A stretch of 64,000 nucleotides of DNA from Protea cynaroides (taxonomy: Eukaryota > Streptophyta > Magnoliopsida > Proteales > Proteaceae), in contig CM053270.1 of the NCBI GenBank assembly GCA_028583415.1, positions 60,911,117 to 60,975,116 on the forward strand, written 5' to 3'. Position numbers and translations under genes: made by a program. Of the stretch, positions 23,758 through 37,194 are shown one piece after another. The notes under the pieces are model-generated. The model saw nothing but the letters and a program-made list of their open reading frames with translations. It was not told where the DNA came from and made no database searches. Each line of letters begins with the position of its first letter. The first letter of the stretch is position 1.

Positions 23758-26700
23758 ATGGCGGTTCCTCTGAGGTGGTTTTCCCTGTGTTTTATGCTGC
23801 TGTTGTTGTTCGTTGTGGTAATGGCTGGAGTGAGAGAAGCGGTTTCGGATGCGAGGTATACTTTTACTTGTGCTTCTGCGTTTGGAAGTTTGTGAAGTTT
23901 AATTAGTTACTCTGAAGCAGAGAGTATCTTTTAAGGTTTTCTTCGAGAGTTTCTTGGTTACTCTGTTCAGGAAATGAGAGCAGGAGTGAGGGCTGTATGT
24001 GCGTGTGCTTTCAGCAATGAGGGTTTGGTTGTGTTCTTTTTTGCATCATTTTAGGTTTTCTTTCGAAATTTGACTCATTGTTTGCAAAATCTAGCTGCAT
24101 TGTGAGCTAGTACTCATGTTCTGTTCTTTGGAATGGGGGTAAATCTCAGCTCAAATGAGGATTTCGTTCGTTGTAGCTTTTAGGCATTGGATCGTTTACT
24201 CCAGAAAGCAGTGTTGTCTCCTATTCTTTAGCAACGAGCGTAAATCTAGGGGAGCTTTTGCACGTTTAATGATGATTTTCCACTTCTTTTACTTCTCATT
24301 ACAGCTCCGCAACCTTCAATGTTTGTTTATTCTTTGCAGTATTAAAGAAGCGGAGAAGTTGCAGAGCTCAAAGAACTCATCAATTGCTGGAAGGTCAGCA
24401 TGCTACTCTCAGTCTCTCACTATCTTTGTTTCGGTTTTTAGGTTCGTTGTTCCTCAATTCCCAGCGATCTAGGCCGTCGGCATTGTAGCTGATGATAACT
24501 GTTAGCGTTAGATATGTTCTAACTGAACCTCTAGAACAATCTTAACCGCTAAGTTCGAGATCCTGAAATCTCAATCGTTTATTCTGTTATGTTCGTTTAT
24601 GGGATCCAGCAGCTCTCATTGGAAAGTTGTAGCACTGTAGGGCATCATCCTCGTTGAGAAGGATACCAACTTTCTTGATCGAGACTTGTTATAGATCTTT
24701 TCTTTATTTTCCTAAATATTCCTTCCCAACCATTCCTATTTCTTAACTTTGCAATCCAACGGTTGTCATACGGATATGAGATGATTCTCAAGAAGAATTT
24801 CCCTCCTCCAACCAGAAGCTAAAAAGGAAAATCCCTCCGACGACACTCCTCCTCTCTCTCTCTCTCTCTCTCTAAAATGCGCTTTTTACGGTTTTACGGG
24901 ACGACACTGTATCGAGCACTGTACGTGTCGGTCGATTCCATCCCGTACGGAGATTTGAGATTTTTTAAAGCTTCTTCATTGGTAAAGAATGCTTCGTAGG
25001 GCAGCCAAAATTACCAAAGCGCCCCTGCATACCTTTTTCTCTTCTTCCAAAATGGAACAATTGGATCCGAGAAAGAGCAGGAAGGGTTCTTAATTGCTTT
25101 CCAACCTGGCTGTTGACTAAGATCAAGATTGACCATGGTTCTCTGTATCAAATTGAGTATTATAGGGATAAACTGGATTAAGCCCGAATGGATTAAAGGA
25201 ACTTTTCATTTTCCTCCTTTTTGAGACTGATGAGATTATGTTTACCAAAATGATTTCTGTTTTTTTAACTAATGGGAGGATTTTGTGTCAGGTTGGATGA
25301 GGTCGAAAAACGGAATGAACATGCCGTCGACAATCCGGAGGAAGTCGCTTCCATGGTGGCGATGTGAGTATTCCTAGGCTTCCAACTAATATATTTTTTA
25401 ATTTAAGTCATTATCACTGAGTCTTTTGGGTAGGTCTGAATGCTAATTGCTAACACATGATACGCACGTTGGAACAAGAACAAATCCACATGGCCCTTCC
25501 CCTGCAGTCTTCACTTTAGATTTTAGAATATGGTTGGCTTGGATGTAAGAATTCCATTCCAGTCAAAATTCAACCACTGGTCTTTTTCCCCTGCTAAAGA
25601 AAAGCGGAAAATTTAAATAAAGCTAAAATCTACATAACTACGTACTTTAATTAGCTGAAGTCTAATTTGCTTCTAGTTATCCATCCATCAATTCTTCTCT
25701 TTCGACTTTTGTTTGAAAAGGTAAGTTTTATGACACACTACATTCCTACCGAATTGGTTTTACTCGTCCCTGTAGAAATCCCCTTTAATTGGACCTTGAG
25801 GTTAAAACAGTTTATTGCATTTCCTGAACTTTCCTCTTCTCTTTTCTGTCTCCCCACATGCATTTGTCGTGAGATCCACGCCTCACTAATTAAATTTATC
25901 CTATCACATCTGGTTCTCTCCGTATATTCGATTCGGGGAAAGTGTGCCAGTGTGGGTACCTAACAAGAGACCAGCAAATTAAGATGCTGGTTTTTTTCAC
26001 ATATGATGGACAAAGACCCATCTGTTTGCTGATCTTCTACATTATGAAATTTTATGTTACTTCTTACTGCGTTCAGATTATTAGATCATCTTTTGGAACT
26101 TTTTTTGCCCTAGGAAACCAATTTGATCATTAATGCGCATACTTGAATTAAGTTCCACAAGGGTGGGCCGGTGGGAATGTGCTTTATGTAATTAATGTAA
26201 TTTGCAGTCACATTCAATTTTCACTTCTCACATCGTTTTCATGTGACATATTTATACATTGTATTGTGGAAGAAGTAGACAGTTCCGCTCTTCTGCGCTG
26301 CTTACCTACCATACATCCACACTTTCTTGAACCGTCTTCCTTTATTCAATGAATTTGAAAGAACAGCAAAATAAAACCCTCTAGCCTTCCTCTTCTAAAG
26401 TATTTTGGATTAAATTCCTACTTCCAGTTCCACCGAAGCACAACTGGAATTAATTGGTCATATTTATTATTATTTATTTATTTATTTTCGGAGACAATAG
26501 CCGTAACCATCCGTCCGTGTCCCCCACATTGTTTATCATCTTTGCACGGGGATAGAACAGAGAATTTATTTGGAACATTGACAGTTTTTAGCTTCCAACT
26601 GGTTATATCTTAAATGCTTCACTTTTTTTTTTTTAGTAAATAAAACTCTAAGGAGAATTGAATTCATAACCTCTTCATTTTGTTAATTGCCCCACGTTAC

Positions 26701-28349
26701 AAGAGAAGAATTCTGGGTTATGTTTATAATTGTCAAATAGCATTAATAGCAAATAGTTCGGGCTGCTTTCCCTGTTTCGGACTTCAATTTGAATTGCTTC
26801 GTTCTGCTTTTCGAAGTAGCTTTCGCATTCTGACAGGAAGATGAGGAATAGAATCACAGAAACGGTAATTAAATGAAGCTTGTAATAATTGATTTGATGT
26901 CATATTGGATTTGGCAGGACCATACGCAATAGCACTGAAAGGAGGAACTTGGGTTACCTTTCCTGTGGCACAGGCAATCCTATTGATGACTGCTGGCGCT
27001 GTGACCCAGACTGGCATCTCCACCGCAAGCGCCTCGCTGACTGTGGGATTGGATTTGGGCGCACTGCCGTTGGTGGTCGCGACGGCCGCTTCTACGTGAT
27101 CACCGACCCTAGTGATGACGACGCAGTCAACCCTCGACCTGGCACCCTCCGCCATGCTGTCATCCAGGAAGAGCCCCTGTGGATCGTGTTCAAGCGGGAC
27201 ATGGTTATCACTCTAAAGCAAGAGCTGATCATGAATAGCTTCAAGACCATTGACGGCCGTGGTGTCAACGTCCACATTGCAAATGGGGCTTGCATCACCA
27301 TCCAGTATGTCACCAACATCATCATCCATGGCCTACACATACACGACTGCAAGTCCACTGGCAATGCCATGGTCCGCAGCTCCCCAACTCACTTCGGGTG
27401 GAGAACAATGGCCGATGGTGATGGAGTCTCCCTCTTTGGAGCTAGTCATGTATGGGTTGATCACAACTCCATCTCCAAATGCGCTGATGGCCTCGTTGAT
27501 GCTATCATGGGCTCGACTGCCATCACCATCTCTAACAACCACTTTGCCCATCATAACGAGGTACATCTACCATCTACCATTTTGATCTTCACAGGAGCGT
27601 ATGTACTGCCTATGAATGTAGGATTAATGGAGTTTGGTGTAATGTGAAACAGGTAATGCTTTTGGGTCATAGTGACTCCTACACTAACGACAAGCAGATG
27701 CAAGTGACCATCGCTTACAACCATTTCGGACAAGGTCTCATTCAGAGGATGCCAAGGTAAGAAATTAATAAGTCCTCATCAAACTCGATCCTTCCCAGAC
27801 TATTTCTCTTCTTTTGTTGTGTTCTGGGCTTAATTACTGAAAAAAAATTGCAGGTGTAGGCATGGGTATTTCCATGTGGTTAACAACGACTATACTCACT
27901 GGGAAATGTATGCAATTGGGGGAAGTGCGAACCCAACCATCAACAGTCAGGGAAACAGATACCTTGCCCCAACCGACCCTAATGCTAAGGAGGTACTGTG
28001 CTTAATAACCTGTATCATCAGCTATGTGTCTGTTTCTGTGAAGGAATGCACTGAAGTAATTGAAATTAGTTTGACATTCACGCATAAAAAAACTGGGATA
28101 TTGATGATGATGGGTGTGGGTGAACAGGTGACAAAAAGGGTGAACACAGCAGAAGGTACGTGGCACGGTTGGAACTGGAGGTCTGAGGGGGATATGATGT
28201 TGAATGGAGCTTACTTCACCCCATCTGGAGCTGGGGCTTCAGCCAACTACGCAAGGGCATCAAGCCTGGGAGCCAAATCCTCTTCCATGGTGGGCTCCAT
28301 GACATCTGATGCTGGCCCTCTCAGCTGCCGCAGGGGCCGCCAGTGTTAG
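23758..28349 (+). CDS. Pectate lyase, PL1 family, complete, seven exons
   Basis: Secreted enzyme that cleaves de-esterified homogalacturonan in the wall by calcium-dependent beta-elimination. My exons are 23758-23855, 24340-24393, 25292-25363, 26918-27560, 27653-27756, 27854-27992 and 28128-28349; all introns are GT-AG and the frame stays open for 444 codons including TAG. The start gives a hydrophobic signal peptide (about residues 1-28). Then come the plant motifs HAVDNPEEVASMV, the Cys-rich CGTGNPIDDCWRCD, the WVDHNS strand (W254), DGLVDAIMGSTAITISNNHF, the substrate-site R-x-P-x-x-R (R321, R326) and the C-terminal CRRGRQC. Length fits plant PLLs (about 400-470). No damage is seen. A TATA box lies upstream. 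Intron 3 (1.55 kb) holds nothing recognisable. Family is certain; which PLL member is not. Confidence 0.95.
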
Positions 28350-29312
28350 CTAACTTCTCAATCCATAAAAAAAGAAATGAACCGAAAAACAAAAACAAAA
28401 GAAAGGGGATTTTTGCCCCTTTTTACCATTGAAGGAGTACCTATAGCTAGTGAGCCCTGATTCTGTTGTGTCTTGCAGTCAGTCTGTCTCTCATATATAC
28501 CTATTGTCCAGCTTGACAAGTGTACATTTTATACACATGTCAGTGATGATGTTCTACATCTCCGTTGTCACTAAATTCTTCATTATTCCACTGGGAGGGT
28601 ATATCTTTTTCTCGGTGTCATTGCTCAACCTCGGCCTGCTTCAACTAAGGAAGCTATCTTCTGGAGCAGGAGCGGAAGTGTTGTTCATTGCTTTTTCTTT
28701 TTTCCCTTTATTTTCTTCCTTCCTTCCTTCACCATATCCGTTCGCTTCAAATCCTTGCATCAACAACACCCAATTTGGCTTCTTCCATCCGTTTCTCTGT
28801 TCTCAGTGTCTGCCTCTACAAATTATCTCGATTCCTAGTTTACAGTGACCAAGGATTTTGTATTTTTTTTTTTTTTTGTTTGATTGAAATCTCTGAAAGT
28901 GTTACCTGCATGGTATGGATGGAGATTTGAGTACTGGAAAGTTTTGGTACAGATGAATGTAGCATCTCATTTTACTAATAGAAACAGTCTTTTCTTTGTT
29001 TTAATGTTTATTATATTGTGCTTCTGTCAGTCTGCCTATTGCTCATAATACCCCATGTTCTTCTTTTTTACCTGTGTGAATGAGAGTGAAAATGAGTGTG
29101 AGAGTGAGACTTGGTGGAAAGCAATGTTGAAAGAAACAAGGTAATTGGGGAGGTTCATGGTTGGTGATGCACGGGGTGATGATTAACAAAATAATTATTC
29201 CAAATTGATAGCATGTGAGGTGGGAACAGGAGGATGGGGTATCAGTTTGTTGGTTCTGTTACATTTGAAGTTCATACTGTTACGTTAGAACACAATAGAT
29301 ATATTAAATAAA
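28350..29312. other. 3' flank of the pectate lyase gene
   Basis: T-rich sequence after the stop codon, likely 3' untranslated region at first. No canonical AATAAA is obvious within 600 bp. The open frames at 28450-28930 are T-rich and resemble no protein. Confidence 0.4.
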
Positions 29313-30602
29313 GGGAAATTTTTACTTATCACCCAAAAAGATTTGCACAAATCACCTATTATTTAAGTTTTTTAAAAAATCATCTTTCATTCAAATTATA
29401 CAAACGTTTATTAAAAAATCCAAAAACATCTAACAGAACCGTAAGTTGTTAATGTCAGCCGTTAAAAAATACATGAATGACAATAATACTCTTACTGTAA
29501 GGGAAAAAGTCTAATTTACCTTTTTTTTCCTCCCCCCACAAGAAGGCGATTAAAGCCACAAATAGAGAACACAACTCGTTCATCCTTAAAACTTAACAGA
29601 ATCGATTCGAAATATAAGCCAGGAAGTAAAAGCACAGGAGCAGATCTACCCTGAGGAATTCAATTGGAACCTCACAAGAGATCACCTTTCAACAACAAAT
29701 CCTAAACATAAGCAGAAAAGAAAAACGATTACTTGACCATAACGAAACAACAGAAAAAGAGAACGCAAGAAAAAGCAACAGATAGAATTAAAAAAAAATG
29801 AAAAGCAGACATTACGAAGAAGCTCGCCAGAAGAGATCCTTCAGTTTCTAAGGAGCTCCAAAGAAAGCGAGAGTGAGGTATAGAGAGGAAGAAAATATCT
29901 GACTTCTCTTAAGAAAACCTTCGAAGGAATCCAATAATTAAAAAGGCATAGAAAGGAAAATCGAAACTTACCACTATGGTTGACGAGACCAGGCATGGGT
30001 ACAGGGAGCCAAAATTGCAAAGCTTTTCAAAGTAAGACCCTCGATCAAGAGCCAAAAAACCAGAATCAACCAAGAACGAGAAACAAATAACTAGATACAG
30101 TCCAACAACAACTGAATGCATCACAAAAATCGAAGACCTTCTGATTTCATCGGTAGAATCAAAAGCCCTAACAGAGAGGGCAAAAAGAGAGTAGAAGAGA
30201 AGAGGAAAATGTGAGGTTGATTGCTAAGCCCCCACTGACGTCGCCATCTCCAAAAAAAAAAATCAAAATTTTTTTAACTTTCTCACTCAGAGCTCCGATC
30301 AAAGCCGAATCTAGGGTTTTCTAAAGCTCTTCTCCGATCACCTATTTAGTTTGATTCTCTGTTCTTTCTAATCGTTGTGAGTGTATTCGTCCTTTTTTTT
30401 TTTTCAAAAAAGATTTGTTTTGATTTTTTTTTCTCTTTCGTTTAAAATGACAAGGATATAAATGTTTATACACAATTTCAATTCTTTCCCGTCAGTTAAT
30501 GGACTAACGTTTGTGTAATTTGGGTGGTCGGTGATTTTTTTTAAAAACTTGGGTGGTAGGTGATTTGTCCAAATCTTTTTAGGTTGTAGGTGAAAATTTC
30601 CC
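29313..30602. mobile_element. Second non-autonomous MULE-like element, about 150-bp inverted ends
   Basis: The left end begins GGGAAATTTTTACTTATCAC. The right end, read inversely, begins GGGAAATTTTCACCTACAAC, and both share AAAAAGATTTG, ACAAATCACCTA and ACAAACGTT further in. A clean 9-bp duplication is not adjacent: TTAAATAAA precedes the left end, while TTAAGTAAA lies 9 bases beyond the right end. The interior lacks a transposase; one minus-strand frame at 29909-30124 is hydrophobic and unmatched. The ends share the GGGAAA(A)TT start of the element at 9327-10813 but are clearly a different subfamily. Confidence 0.75.
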
Positions 30603-30862
30603 TATATAATATTAAGTAAAGATATATCTTGAGTGTAGAAGATTGATTTCTGTTTGAATAATAGTTTTAATCATAGTCTTCCACAGTCTTCAGAAGAATT
30701 CCATTGTTTTTTTTATGCGTAAGTGAGTAGAGAGAGAATTGAGTGACTGAGGATCATGACCTAGTATTTGTAATATTGCCACAACCTTAGTATAGTTCTA
30801 TCATATGACGAACTAGACTAAACTGACCAATTTAATTAAGTCCACTAAGATATTATCCAACA
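30603..30862 (-). repeat. Probable copia LTR fragment (TGTTGGAT end), broken by the MULE
   Basis: On the minus strand it begins TGTTGGATAATATC at 30862 and resembles 15350-15693 along its length. The MULE at 29313-30602 abuts its inner side, and text on the far side of the MULE (about 29260-29312) resembles the continuation of the 15-kb copy, so the MULE appears to have jumped into this LTR. Confidence 0.4.
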
Positions 30863-33800
30863 AGGTCATGTTTGGTAACAATGGTATATGTTGTTGCACA
30901 AACTGGTATGCCTCGAGTTAGCTAATGTTTACAAATAGGGAAGCAGAACGATAAGGGTGATGGTCGGGTTGGATAACCCTTAGACCATGAACAAGCAGTA
31001 TGGAGCAGACAATAAAAGTGGTTTGTTGTCTGCTCCTTCTAATGAGTGGGGACAGACAGTCGTCTTTCAGCAAAGTTGCAATATGAATTGAGGAAATGAA
31101 ATTGTGGATCCGTTTACCTTCGCTTGTCCCTGGTTTATAGGTCTAGAGTGATCCCATGAGTTTGGGTAGAGGCATTGGTCCGAAAGGTATGAATCTTGCC
31201 CCGTACAAGAGACCAGCTAGAGTCTTCCACCTATTCACCAACGTGGATCGCGAGATCCATTCTCTCCATGTTTATCCTTCGAAGTCAATCCTCAGATCTT
31301 AAGATGATATGGACTTTCTTTATTGAAGTCAAATCTTTCCTATGAAATGATCTTTGTGGATAAGATTTCCTTGTATAAACTAATTATTTGTTTCTTGACA
31401 GCTTACTAGTTCGGTATAGGTCATGGGATTCTCTTGTGCGCATCTCGATCTTTCCTTTTATGTTCCCGCCCTCAGCATAACCGAGGAGAAGGTCACCCGA
31501 TGATACTACGTGTCATCCTATCAATGGCGGGAGTGTAACCCCCATAACTTTATAGTTTGTTTTTTATATTTAGTGAGATTAAAAAAGCATGGGAAACTTT
31601 TGGTAGATCTGATTGTTTTCTCATCTTTTTTTCTTTCCTCCTGCCCATTAGAAGTATTTTTTTTGAAAAAATAATTCACTCAGTTTTTTTTTTTTAATGT
31701 AAAATTTTATATATTGAAATTTTTTTTCAATATTTGTTTCTAGAAGAGAAAAAAAAAGAAAAAAAAAAAAACAAAATTCTTTTTACCTACACCTTAAAAA
31801 TTATCATATTTTATTTTTTGAAAACAAATATTGAACAAAAATTTAACATGTCACAATGTTACAAGTAAAATCGACCTCGCAATGGTTACTCATTAAACAT
31901 TTTGGATGAAGCTGGATTTATGAGACTTATTGGGTATTGCTCACATTCCCTACTTCATTGACTAGCTAGCATTTTCATTGATGAGACCAAGCCCACCCAC
32001 ATGAGTTCCCAAGTTCTTGCCCAGTTGTTTCAGAAAGATCAGTATTAACTGCTTTCAGGGGCATTCTTCATCTGACCCCACAAACATCATTATCAAAAAG
32101 TCCAGCAGGCACGATTATCATTACCTCTCCTCAAGATTGTCCGTGATGATGTACCCTTAGCCTTTAAGATTTCAGATATTATCATTATTTTCAAGCATAG
32201 CACATAAACAAAAAGGTACACACAGCCCCTCGCTTTGCCTCCTCACAAGTCACCACTGCTCATTGACACACAGTTATCCTGTTTCCACCTCACATAAATA
32301 GCAATTGCCAACTGGGAAAACCATTGTGGAGTAGGGCAGTTGGTGCTTTGTAGCAGTCTAGGGGTGTCAATCAGTCGGTTTTGGTAAGGCTTAATCAGTT
32401 TTTACCGTTTTAACATCTTATACTGTAGTCGTTTGTGTAGTACATCGGTCGTCAATCAAATATTCAGTCCACTTGATCTCGGTCCTTAATCAGTTCTATG
32501 CTAATCGGCCTTAATCAGTCTCTAAATGGGCTGCACTGCATATAGGCCAATCGGCCCATATCGGTCTCATGCTAACCAAGGTAATTATTAAAGTTTTAAT
32601 CGGTCTCCACCAGAAGCATTGCCAAGGAGGTTAGCCATTTGGGGTGAAAAGGTCATGCAATGCCTAACAAATCTAGTACAAGCATATAAGAAACCTATGA
32701 ATGATGTGTCAGTGTCAGTCTATAAACAGTCAATTCATTCAAGCAATCGACAGGCTACACCCTAGCAACATGAACACCCGACTAATAATCGATCCAGGCC
32801 TAAACCCGACATATTTATTAAATGGGCCAGTCGGGCTTGATCAGGCCAACGGGTGCATATTACTTAATCAAGTGCCAAAGCACTGGGAGGATAGGTTTGA
32901 TCTGACCATAGACCCACCAAACCACATTGAATCAAGGATCTTTAATTTTCAGCTATAAATGTTGCAAAAAGATGCTGAAACATTTGAAAATTACGGATCC
33001 CTGCTCCTTAGAAGAATGAATTACTCGTGAAGAACTAGGAAATCCATAAATGATGTCCAGTTGAACTGACATTTGTGTCATTGAATCCAAACATAAATTC
33101 GTACAAAAATAAATAAATAAATAAAAATTCAAACATAAATGACTTTCAGCCATATCATTTTTTTTTTTTTTTTTTTTTTGTGGGTAGGTACTTTCAGCCA
33201 TATCTTTATCAGGCAATATCTGAACATTCAGAATGGATTACAGAGAAATTTCAGGTTTTATAAGGAAATCTCTGCTTCTCAAGGCAATTACTTCTCAAAA
33301 GACCAGACAAACCAAAGGAAAGTCTTTCTCCTGTTGAGTTCCTATTGAACTCAGGAGGTTTAATAAGCAAGACAAGTGGACTTTATATGAGATCAATATT
33401 AGCTCAATATACATGGAAGCCATCTATCCTAGAAACAGCACTTAAAGTTACTTCCAGTAGATCCTGTCTTTAGTGGTCTTCTTATTCAGTGATTTTAGGC
33501 TTTTTCAATCTTAATCCTTCAAAGTTCAAACATTCTTATTTTGGCCATGAATCATAAAATTTTAAGAGAAAAATAATAAAATGTAACATGTTTGATCCAT
33601 TCTAAAGAGTACCTTTTAAGTGTAAACTTGTCAATAAACAAGAAGATCACCCTTCGGAAAGGGTATTCCGATTCTTCTATTTTAATTTGTTATTGGGTCC
33701 AAAAAGGGCTTTCAATGTCAGTCCAGCTCTTCTGAAAATTCCCTTATGGTCCACATTTGTCATTCCCTTAATCAGGCTTGATTCTGGCACAATGGTTTTG

Positions 33801-34924
33801 ACTTACTTCAGCCCAAAAGACCAAAGCAAAAGAAACCTGAAGCCACGAAATTAAAATATTCATCTTATCAAGTGTTTCATGAAACAAAAATGAGAAAGGG
33901 TATGGCTTGGGTGACAAAATGGGCATGAGTTCCTTGAGTATTGGTCCACTGGTTTAAACATAGCAACTCTCCCTTGATCATTGGTTAAAAAATTATGAGA
34001 ATGAGAAAATTAAACTCAACATGCTTTACATAACTTTTTTTTTTTATTTCAAACAGTTGGGCCTATACACAATTACAGAGAGCAGAAACCCTATTTGGAA
34101 TGGGCTTGGCTGCTTCATATTAGGTCAATGCCAGGAGGAATCCATTAATGACAACCTAACTCAACCCTACAAGATTAACTGTTCATTCATGTTAGAATAA
34201 GCTTGTATCTGTCATGTTATTAGACTGTGATGACAGAGAGGATCCACTGTTTAAACAAAATTAAAGCCAGTCAGGCACTGTAAGTGATCTGGGGTTACCC
34301 CAAGTAGACAGTTTCAATCAGTCACTTAAATTTCCGGCTATCAGCAGATCATACTGTGATGGTGTGTTCTTGGAGTCATAACCCCTCTCCCTTGAGGTGG
34401 ATGAGAATAAAGCAAATCACAGACTACTTAGTATTATAAAGCATTTCATTTTCTCTGAGTAACTCATTTTCTATGAGTGAGCAACTCTGGAGAAAATAAG
34501 TCTGCATTCATTCAACTTTGTAAAGTCTCTATGCAAAAGAAAAAAGCTCGAACTAAGTAGGTGGAAGGACTCTCAGATGTATAAGAGAGTATAAAGGAGG
34601 CTATAAGCTCAAGAGTAGAAATCATGAAAAGATTCTATCCCAAAAGTTTGAATTGGTAGGTAGATGAACTCCCAAGTGTACAAGGAAGGCTGTGGGCTCA
34701 AGAGTTGCCTGTGTGTGATTAAACTCCCAACAAGCTTAAAGATTCAAGGGAAAATGTTGTAAGTCCATCATCCATAAAAACTAAGATTACATGAGAACTA
34801 ACATCACTTCATAATACAAATTCAATACACAAACATGATGAATCACCAAGCATTCCATATTAGAATGAGAGGCAGGGAGGGAACAAAGAAGCTTCAGGTT
34901 ATGTTGCAATTGGTGAATGATCGC
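30863..34924. other. Non-coding, 3' of TMKL1
   Basis: It holds a degenerate GGGGTGTCAATC repeat end (about 32360, with CGGTC-rich text to 32600 and again near 32820), poly-A/T tracts (31665-31790, 33155-33180) and otherwise unplaced sequence. The 34.0-34.9 kb part is probably the TMKL1 3' flank. No gene is recognised. Confidence 0.4.
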
Positions 34925-37194
34925 TTAAAAGGGAGTATCTACTCCACTCCGTGTCTCTGTCGGGCTGTATAATGCAGATCTATTCCTGGGTCTGTTCTCC
35001 TCCAATTGCTTAACAACTTCATCCATGGTGGGTCTAACAGAGGCCACAGGTGCACAACAACCCATTGCAAGCTTCAATGCCTGAACCAAGCCTTCCTCCA
35101 TTGGACTCCTGATCCCCTTCAGTATCTCCACATCAAAAACCTCCATTGTTGTCTCCTCCAACACTGCTATCTTTACCATGGACGGCAAATCTACAAACTG
35201 CCCACTCCCCCCATCCTTACCAGGCTTCTTCCCCATCAAAATCTCCAACAACAGTATCCCATATGCATATACATCCGTCCTCGGATTGCATTTCTTCATC
35301 TTCTGTAACTCCGGCGCTTTGTAGCCATCAGCCTTAGCAACTGCCACAATTTCATCGGCTACAGAAGGTACCATCATCTTGTCCAACCCAAACTCAGTCA
35401 GCCTGGCCACAAAGAAGTCATCAACTAGGACATTTTTTGATCTCACATTCCCATGGATTACTGTCATCTCCATGCCTGTGTGCAGGTATGCAAGACCTCT
35501 AGCTATACCCAATGCAATTTTGTGAAGACGAGCCCAGTTCAACGCAGGCTTCCCTGCTCTAGATTCTGAATTGGAGCAATAAAAACGATTTACAGAGTTA
35601 GAACTTTTGTGAGATACCTACAGTCTGTCAATCTCATAAGAAGAGAACCCAAATCCAGTTGAGCTAAAGCAAGCAGTTCCCCTTTTAACCATTTAATGTA
35701 GAAGATCAAACAAGATTCAATTTTTCCTGTGTGTATTCAATACGGAAAAAGCATATTTTCACCCATTAAAGACACTAATTCAACAACAGAAACACAGAAA
35801 TTAAGTTCAAGATAAACTGGAAAAACGTCCATACCATGTAAAATATCATAGAGGCTCTTGTTTGGGAGGTAGTCATAAATGAGGAGCTTCTCTCCTCTCT
35901 GCCCTTGATAGAAAGCTCGAAGTGGAACCAAGTTCTCATGTCGGATTCGTCCAAGCTGCTTTATCACTGGGAGGCACGAATTTCTCTCTTTGCAACTACC
36001 TTCTCTGAGCAGCCTCAGAGCAATGGTACCCCCATCTGCAAGCTTAGCTTTATAAACAGTTCCATAGGTAGTTTTCTCCATCACCTGACCAGTAGCATTC
36101 AGTACATCCTCTAATGTCAAATGCTCTCCACCCTGAAAGAGTAGAAGCTTTCCATCACCATTGCCACCAGTCTCCTCATCTTCTCCTTCTTCTATGTCAT
36201 CTTCATTTCCTTCCATGTTCTTCCTCCTCTTCCCCTGCACATACCCAATTAGTAATGAAGCTAACACTACAGCAGCAGTCATCATCCCAATCACAAGACC
36301 CGCAATGCCGCCTGGGCTCATACCAGAGCTTCCCCTGCAACCCCCCAGAGGAGGTCCACACAGTGCAGGACTGTTACCTTCAAAATCCTGGGCTCCAAAC
36401 TTGGACTCCCCTAACGCAGGCAAAACCCCACTAAAGTTGTTGAAAGAAAGATTCAATCTATCAAGGTTCAATCCAGCCAGACTCGCCGGAAGCAAACCAG
36501 AGAAGGAATTATTGGCAAGATCAAGCTCCTTCAAATCATGAAACCGAGTTACAAATTCTGGAAATTCCCCTGATAACTTGTTGTCGCTCAAATCCAAAAC
36601 CTGTAAATTGGCGCAAGTGGAGTTGGGTAATGCTGGTTCAGGAATAGAACCAGAGAGATAATTACCCTGAAGCCGAAGCGAAACAAGTTTATCACAAAGG
36701 TTCCAGATTGAAGGAGGAAGAGACCCATCTAAGGAGTTGCCACTTAAATCGACATCGGAGAGCGAAGGGCTGTAGCCAAGCTCGAGAGGGACATTACCTT
36801 TGAGCGAGTTCACACCAAGATACATACTCTGCAGTGATGAGAGCTCACCGATTTCCCTAGGGATTTCACCAGAAAGACCAGCAGATGGGAGCTGAAGTGA
36901 GTAGAGTTGCAGACCCGGGTCTCTAAAGAGCGAACTGTTGGACCATTGAGGGGAGGAGACGTCGTTGCACCGAAGAAGAGACCCATTAGAGAAAACCCAG
37001 TGGAGCCCTCTCCATTGACAGAGAGGAACAGAGTAGTTCCACGAAGAAAGCATTATATTCTCCACACTACCTTGAAGCGAAGGTTTGATCTTACCCAAAA
37101 CAAGCGCAACCTCCGAAGAGGAAACAAAGAGAGCAGTAGAGAAAAGGGAGTAGAGAAGGACAATGCAGAGAGGGTAAAGCTGCAGACACGCCAT
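34925..37194 (-). CDS. TMKL1: LRR receptor-like pseudokinase TMKL1, complete, two exons
   Basis: Plasma-membrane LRR protein with a kinase-like domain. Exons are 37194-35835 and 35565-34925 (minus strand), joined by a 269-bp GT-AG intron; 666 residues against about 674 in Arabidopsis TMKL1. Order: signal peptide (1-26), N-terminal cap with the CQWRG motif, about five LRRs (95-265), one membrane span (about 293-317), an acidic juxtamembrane run, and the kinase fold (about 365-640). Catalytic residues are lost: the VAIK lysine is R394, HRD reads HGN (491-493) and DFG reads EFG (511-513). These same changes are known in TMKL1, so this is a conserved pseudokinase, not a decayed gene. The tail RPRNRSALYSPTETRS also matches. 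Upstream is a purine-rich plus strand, i.e. a CT-rich leader. Recognition is strong along the full length. Confidence 0.95.

Noticed and set aside
27876..28349. Pectate lyase continued through the intron as one frame
   Set aside because: The stretch 27993-28127 breaks the family alignment and has good GT and AG borders, so it is an intron.
35006..36541. Several plus-strand frames opposite TMKL1
   Set aside because: Antisense shadows of TMKL1 exons with no known domain.
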